Assembly: GCA_003663535.1 (NCBI GenBank)
Contig: QMUE01000021.1
Coordinates: 1-11,469 of the forward strand
Reading direction: 5' to 3'
DNA from: Thermococci archaeon
Lineage (GTDB): Archaea > Methanobacteriota_B > Thermococci > Thermococcales > Thermococcaceae
DNA: 11,469 bases
In this document: positions 7,669-11,469 of the stretch, in pieces
Layout of the letters: each line of letters starts with the position of its first letter
How positions within the stretch are numbered: the stretch's first letter is position 1
The notes under the pieces: model-generated
What the model saw: the letters and a program-made list of their open reading frames with translations, nothing else
Told to the model about the DNA's origin: nothing
Databases searched by the model: none
Translations under genes and position numbers: made by a program

Positions 7669-8609
7669 AATAAATTTTTAAGCAATTTATTCAAGTACTC
7701 TTTTTCAGGTCTTACAGGGAAGTTGTAAGGTTCTTTGCTTGGTTTTTCATTGTAATAAGGCCTGTTACATCCAGGGCATCCGTGAGTCATGAACACTCTT
7801 TCGCTAAGAACTTCTAAAAGTTCCTCTCGTGAAAAACCAAAATCAACAATCATCCCCCTTCTAAATTCAAAATCTTCAACCCTTTTTATCCCATTTTTGA
7901 TTAAATAAAGGCCTATTTGCATTAATCTATATCTGTAAAGACTTGGAGCTGTCTTATTCTCTAAAGCGGTTCCTTTAATAGGGGTAAATGCAAATATAGA
8001 CACTTCTGCCCCAATATCATATGCCTCCTGAATTGTACTCAAAAAGGCCTCCTCAGTCTCCCCCAGTCCGAATATCAAATGAATGAACGCCTTTCTCTCC
8101 CCGAAAATCTTTATAACATCCTTTGCAAAGTTCCACATTTCACTCCAAGAATACCATGAATCCTTTACCTTATTATAAACTTCCTCACTCGCAGCATCCA
8201 AGCCCACTCCTATGTAGTCAACACCCAGTTTTTTGAATGTTTTAAGGGATGCCTCCTCCACTGGTGTAATTGAAAGAGAGGCCGGTAAACCAATGGGAGA
8301 AAGACTCTCAAGAATTGCTATGACATCTTCTTTAAGGCCAGGATAATCTATAGTTTGGATGCATAGTCTTGCAAATTTCGTTTTCTCAAGCTTAGAGACT
8401 ACATCTTTTAAGTCAAATACTGGCCAAGTTATCCTTGAAAGTTTTTCTACATCGGCCCTACTTTTTCTCGCCTGTACACAAAAAGCACAATTATTAATAC
8501 ATCTTCCTTCATGATATGTCATAAAATATGCTGTTGTTGGCCTTGCTAACATTTGACCCCTTTTTAACCCCAACATTATTGCTGTTCCATATGAAACTCT
8601 TATTTTCAT
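7665..8609 (-). CDS. lipS2: Radical SAM protein, biotin-synthase-like; probable lipoyl synthase subunit LipS2
   Basis: A 314-residue radical SAM enzyme. The SAM-cluster motif CxxxCxxC is CINNCAFC (Cys37, Cys41, Cys44), followed by a TIM-barrel-like body with GVGLDAA (134-140) and HLIFGLGETEE (177-187). A second cysteine pair near the C-terminus, HGCPGCNRP (Cys278, Cys281), plus Cys83, could bind an auxiliary cluster. This pattern fits the archaeal biotin-synthase-related group (COG2516). In Thermococcus kodakarensis two such proteins, LipS1 and LipS2, together insert sulfur to make lipoyl groups; from memory LipS2 lies close to the plant-type asparaginase gene, as here. The symbol rests on that recollection and the neighbours. 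I start at the ATG at 8609, which overlaps the MFS TGA as ATGA with GGAGGAGG 8 nt upstream; an ATG at 8627 lies beyond that site. Confidence 0.75.
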   Translation of the reverse strand: MKIRVSYGTAIMLGLKRGQMLARPTTAYFMTYHEGRCINNCAFCVQARKSRADVEKLSRITWPVFDLKDVVSKLEKTKFARLCIQTIDYPGLKEDVIAILESLSPIGLPASLSITPVEEASLKTFKKLGVDYIGVGLDAASEEVYNKVKDSWYSWSEMWNFAKDVIKIFGERKAFIHLIFGLGETEEAFLSTIQEAYDIGAEVSIFAFTPIKGTALENKTAPSLYRYRLMQIGLYLIKNGIKRVEDFEFRRGMIVDFGFSREELLEVLSERVFMTHGCPGCNRPYYNEKPSKEPYNFPVRPEKEYLNKLLKNLF

Positions 8610-9775
8610 GCCTTTTTCCTCCTCCATAATCTAAGAATCATAAGGTTTAGTAAGGATAAAAATGTTAGTATAGGGAGAAAGAAGAACACCGATTTATAAC
8701 CCTCACTTTCTGCGAGGTATCCAAGGGCCAAAGGCCCTGATAGATAACCCAAATCAAAAAACATCGTATATATGCTTGAACCTACTCCCCGGATGTTCTT
8801 GGGAAGAGCTGCCAAGGCTAACATCTGAAGAGCTGGAACAGTCAACCCAAATCCCATTCCCAAGATAGCCGCACTTAGATACGCTTCTGGGGGTAGGAGA
8901 TATATAACTAAAATGCCATAGGATATTGAACTTAGAAGCAGTCCCACTAACGCCACAGGAACTGGACCCCTCTTGTCAGCCTCCCTTCAACCAAAAACCC
9001 TTGTTAAAATGCTAAAACCACCCATTACACTAGCGTAAACTCCAAAAACACTTGTACCAAATCCCAAAAGCTTGTAATATGCAGGAAGGAAAGTATACAT
9101 CCCACTGTATGCAAAGGTCATAAGAAATAATGAGACCGCTGCAAAAATAAATGAGAGGTTAACAAGCTCTTTATAAGATCTCTTTCTTTCCTCTTCTTCT
9201 TTGACATACATTTTGTCTTTAATCTCTCTGTATGCATTTAAAACAAAGAAAAATCCTATTAAAGAGAGTATGACGGTTAAAATAAATGCGGAATGAAATC
9301 CCAAGTACTCTGCAACAAACCCTCCCACAGCTGGCCCAAGGAGCTGACTTACAGAAAACATCGTTCCTCTCCATCCAAGTGTCTCCCCAACTCTACCTTT
9401 CGGAGCAAGGGTGATAGCGGTCGAGAGAGAGGAAGGGAAGAAAAATGCTGCTGCAACTCCATGCAATGCTCTACCTACTGCAAAAATAACTAAACTCTTC
9501 ATAACAAAAGACAGGATATAAAAAAACCCTGCAAGGGCTCCAAAAATCGCACCAACCATCATGACCTCAAAGCTCTTTCCTTTATCCCCTAAAATACCCC
9601 CTAGGGGTTTTAAAATAAGTGCAAAAATTGACGAGATAGAAGCTACTATCCCCACAATAAAAGGACTGGCCCCAAAGGTTATTGCCAAGGGAGAGATTAA
9701 TGGAGCCACCAAAACATACCCCAAGAAGAAGAAAAATGCCGAAAAATGGAGAAACCATAGGTCTTTTCTCTCCAT
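8606..9775 (-). pseudogene. MFS transporter interrupted by an in-frame TGA
   Basis: The reading frame runs from the ATG at 9775 (GGGGAT 5 nt upstream) to the TGA at 8606-8608, 389 codons, a normal MFS length, but codon 263 (8987-8989) is TGA. The N-terminal piece (262 residues, about eight membrane helices) carries motif A in loop 2-3 as GGILGDKGKS. The break falls in the copy of that motif in loop 8-9, reading ..LTRVFG-stop-READKRGPVPVAL. A glycine (GGA) is expected there, so one G-to-T change explains it. The remaining 126 codons encode about four more helices and stay in frame and well formed, so the damage is recent, or the transporter works in two parts, or the base is wrong. Cargo is unknown. 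It lies 10 nt after the asparaginase stop and overlaps the radical SAM start by 4 nt. Confidence 0.8.
8987..8989 (-). other. In-frame TGA stop inside the MFS gene
   Basis: The minus strand reads GTT TTT GGT TGA AGG GAG GCT GAC, i.e. V F G stop R E A D. The frame continues unbroken to 8606. Just downstream of the stop lie GGGAGG-like and GAGGGG sequences and a GTG at 8956 that could allow reinitiation of a 116-residue C-terminal piece. Confidence 0.9.
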
Positions 9776-9785
9776 ATTTTATCCC

Positions 9786-10703
9786 CTAAATTCCCGCCTC
9801 TGGTTCTTCCATACTCTCCTTCATATATGCAACGCTCATGTGTTTTGTGTTCTTGGCAAAGCCTATGTTCCCATTTTTATCAACCATGATTATTCCCATA
9901 TTTTCGGAACCAAAATATCTAGTTGCAAGCTCTATTGCAGCTTCACTTGCCTTTTGAGCATTTAAACCAAACCTAACAAAATCTGTAGCAGTTTTAGCAA
10001 GAGAAAGCTTTATGGCAACCTCTCCAAGTCCTGTACATGAAACACCAGCAAACTCATTTGCATAAGTTCCAGCACCTATTATCGGAGTGTCTCCCACTCT
10101 TCCAAACATCTTTAAGAAAACCCCTCCAGTAGATGTACCTGCAACTATTTCTTCACCATCAAATGCCACAGCACCAACAGTGCTCCTAAGGACTTCCGGG
10201 TATTCCTTTATAAGCTCACTAATCTTTTTCCAGTGGGAAATCGTGCCTTTTTCAAGAAATTTTTCTCTAAGCTTTTTCCATTGTTCAACTCTCTCCTCGA
10301 CTATTGGATTGTATTCTTCAAATCCCATCAGACGAGCAAATTTAACGGCTCCTTCCCCAGCAAGGAGAACGTGATCAGTCTTTTCCATGACCTTTCTTGC
10401 AATACTTATTGGGTTTTTTACCCCCCAGATACTAGCTACTGCACCAGCTTCAAGATTAGATCGCATAATAGCTGCATCCATTTCAACTTTCCCATCCAAC
10501 GTCAGAACACTCCCTGTTCCAGCATTAAATATTGGATTGTCTTCTAATGTTTTGACTGCCTCTTCAACAGCGTCAATAGCTGAACCTCTTTTTAGCTCCT
10601 TCCATCCAACCAAAACGGCATTTCTTACCCCCTCCATCACCTTGGGGATTCTTCCCTCATCCTTTATTGTACCAGCTCCTCCATGAACAATGATAGCAAC
10701 CAT
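9786..10703 (-). CDS. Plant-type L-asparaginase / isoaspartyl peptidase (Ntn-hydrolase)
   Basis: A 305-residue precursor of the Thr-dependent Ntn-hydrolase family that splits L-asparagine and often beta-aspartyl dipeptides. It begins IIVHGGAGTI, the family N-terminus, and has NPIFNAGTGSVLT with DGKVEMDAAIM at about 56-80. The self-cleavage site is before Thr175 in RSTVGAVAFDG, giving an alpha chain of about 174 residues and a beta chain of 131. The TSTGG (about 190-194) and GAGTYAN / SCTGLGE segments that shape the active site are intact. The residue before the nucleophile is Ser, where Gly or Asp is more usual. I start at the ATG at 10703, with GGTGGTGAT 5 nt upstream; a TTG at 10706 is less likely. 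It heads an operon with the MFS and radical SAM genes. It is probably cytosolic, as no signal peptide is seen. Confidence 0.92.
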   Translation of the reverse strand: MVAIIVHGGAGTIKDEGRIPKVMEGVRNAVLVGWKELKRGSAIDAVEEAVKTLEDNPIFNAGTGSVLTLDGKVEMDAAIMRSNLEAGAVASIWGVKNPISIARKVMEKTDHVLLAGEGAVKFARLMGFEEYNPIVEERVEQWKKLREKFLEKGTISHWKKISELIKEYPEVLRSTVGAVAFDGEEIVAGTSTGGVFLKMFGRVGDTPIIGAGTYANEFAGVSCTGLGEVAIKLSLAKTATDFVRFGLNAQKASEAAIELATRYFGSENMGIIMVDKNGNIGFAKNTKHMSVAYMKESMEEPEAGI

Positions 10704-10884
10704 CAAAAATCACCACCCAATAATGTCTTCGAATGGTTAAAAGCATTGTGGAAACGAAAAACAGTTCATGTACAATTCTTAATAGTCTCTTCCACTATCT
10801 AATTCCCTCCCTCCCAAAGGGCGAGGCTTGAAAAAAGTCAAAGATTTTCCTAAAGTCCAAAATTGAAGAAAATCTCCTACGTTC
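10704..10884. other. Intergenic region before the asparaginase operon
   Basis: This 181-nt stretch lies between two minus-strand genes. It contains the asparaginase ribosome-binding site, only weak TATA-like sequences (GCTTTTAA near 10735-10742 and CTATTAAGAA near 10775-10784 on the minus strand), and an inverted repeat followed by T6 close to the PhoU stop. A C/G-rich patch at about 10805-10829 (plus strand CCCTCCCTCCCAAAGGGCG) stands out from the AT-rich surroundings, but I see no assignable function. Confidence 0.5.
10830..10875 (-). terminator. Hairpin plus T-run downstream of the PhoU-domain gene
   Basis: On the minus strand, 9 nt after the stop, AGATTTTC (10868-10875) pairs perfectly with GAAAATCT (10842-10849) across an 18-nt loop. 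TTTTTT follows at about 10831-10836. The stem is AT-rich and weak, but the T-run alone fits archaeal termination. Confidence 0.4.
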
Positions 10885-11469
10885 TCAACTCAAACTCATG
10901 TTAATTATTGTTTCCCCTATGTTCCCAATATATTCAAGTACCCTACGATAGCTGTCCATGGCAATCGATTTTCTGTAATCTATTGATTCTATGTAATTCT
11001 TTAGCTCGAGCATTATTTCGTCAATTTTCTTCAGATCCTTCTCAGTTATCTGAGACATTACTTTCCGTATCATTCCTTTCAAGTATTCAATATCAAGATC
11101 GGGATCAAAGTTCTCCGCAATCCTCACTATATGATCCCCTATCCTCTCAATATTGCGTACTATAAAGAGAACTCCAAGAAGATCAAAGTTCCTTTTAATA
11201 AACCCTCTATCTTCTCCTATACTTCCTCCAGAGAGAGCTTTGTTTACAGTCCTCAATGTGAGGAAATAAAAGCGATCGAGTTCGTTCTCAAGGCCATTGA
11301 TGTCTCTGAGAACCTCCTTTCTCTCGAACTCATTTATAAGTGCCAAATCCTCTATCATGGAAACTAGGATCGAGGTCAACCGCTCTATTATCTCCTTCAG
11401 GTTAACCTCCTCATCTGCCAGCAGACTCTTGCTTGTAATCCTAAGGGGCTCTTCTAGAATTATCTCCAA
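10885..11469 (-). CDS. PhoU-domain protein (probable phosphate-uptake regulator), C-terminal fragment
   Basis: The last 195 codons of a gene that enters from the right edge; the true start is outside the window, and the TTG at the edge is probably just a leucine codon. The visible part is a helical PhoU domain. It carries the metal-binding signature RNIERIGDHIVRIAENF at roughly residues 107-123 and a degenerate upstream copy around NELDRFYFLTLRTVNKAL at roughly 62-79, as in the two three-helix repeats of PhoU. Archaeal proteins of this type often have an AbrB/SpoVT-like DNA-binding domain before PhoU. If so here, it would lie beyond the edge. PhoU proteins control high-affinity phosphate transport. 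No pst genes are visible, so the role is inferred from the domain only. Confidence 0.8.
   Translation of the reverse strand: MEIILEEPLRITSKSLLADEEVNLKEIIERLTSILVSMIEDLALINEFERKEVLRDINGLENELDRFYFLTLRTVNKALSGGSIGEDRGFIKRNFDLLGVLFIVRNIERIGDHIVRIAENFDPDLDIEYLKGMIRKVMSQITEKDLKKIDEIMLELKNYIESIDYRKSIAMDSYRRVLEYIGNIGETIINMSLS

Noticed and set aside
8606..8956. The C-terminal MFS piece as an independent small membrane protein gene
   Set aside because: It is in the same frame as the upstream piece and completes a normal 12-helix transporter, so it is treated as part of the interrupted gene. Reinitiation stays possible.
8987..8989. TGA as selenocysteine or other programmed recoding
   Set aside because: The position calls for glycine, Thermococcales are not known to insert selenocysteine, and no stable stem-loop was evident nearby.
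9561..9965. Plus-strand 134-codon open frame across the MFS/asparaginase junction
   Set aside because: It runs antisense to two genes with clear motifs, and the product shows no family resemblance.
10087..10686. Several plus-strand open frames of 95-104 codons opposite the asparaginase gene
   Set aside because: They overlap each other and a well-supported enzyme gene, have low-complexity Ser/Thr/Phe-rich products and lack ribosome-binding sites. They are antisense shadows.
10805..10829. C/G-rich patch that might fold as a structured RNA
   Set aside because: Only a short, mismatched hairpin can be drawn, and nothing resembles a known RNA. It could be chance.

Overview
The window looks like chromosomal DNA of a low-GC member of the Thermococcales (Pyrococcus or Thermococcus). 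The case rests on a complete four-subunit cytosolic sulfhydrogenase operon (hydBGDA order), an archaeal Rio2 kinase, AT-rich TATA-type promoters, strong GGAGGTGA-type Shine-Dalgarno sites, and an archaeal-type PhoU-like protein. The species cannot be fixed by eye. No tRNA, rRNA, CRISPR array, insertion sequence or integrase was seen.

Left part (1-4812, all minus strand). At the left edge lies the N-terminal end of a SPOUT-type RNA methyltransferase (DUF171/COG2106), in related genomes usually next to ribosomal protein L3. To its right is the hydrogenase operon, transcribed leftwards as hydB (beta, Fe-S), hydG (gamma, FAD/NAD(P)H), hydD (delta, small subunit), hydA (alpha, NiFe large subunit), then a hydrogenase maturation endopeptidase 52 nt after hydA. 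The genes are coupled by ATGA overlaps or gaps of about 10 nt. Electrons would pass between NAD(P)H at HydG, the clusters of HydB and HydD, and the NiFe site of HydA. The last gene supplies a protease of the type that trims the large-subunit tail once nickel is in place. Upstream of hydB is a TATA-like box with a near-consensus SurR site behind it, which suggests sulfur/redox control.

Middle part (5074-7668). An MFS transporter (minus) and the ribosome-biogenesis kinase rio2 (plus) diverge from a compact shared promoter region. Both look leaderless or nearly so. rio2 is followed at once by a small helical, TPR-like protein of unknown function. That gene ends tail-to-tail with the next minus-strand operon, the two stop codons sharing one TTAA.

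Right part (7665-11469, all minus strand). A three-gene operon reads plant-type L-asparaginase/isoaspartyl peptidase, MFS transporter, radical SAM protein. The radical SAM protein resembles the archaeal biotin-synthase-like family that includes the lipoyl synthase subunit LipS2. The MFS gene is interrupted by an in-frame TGA where a conserved glycine of the loop 8-9 motif is expected, so it is a nonsense pseudogene, a split transporter or a sequencing error. The right edge holds the C-terminal part of a PhoU-domain protein.

Most of this is a recognisable Thermococcales neighbourhood and I do not see a clearly new system. The best leads are the interrupted transporter, the predicted SurR control of the hydrogenase operon, the protease linked to that operon, and the unknown partner of Rio2.
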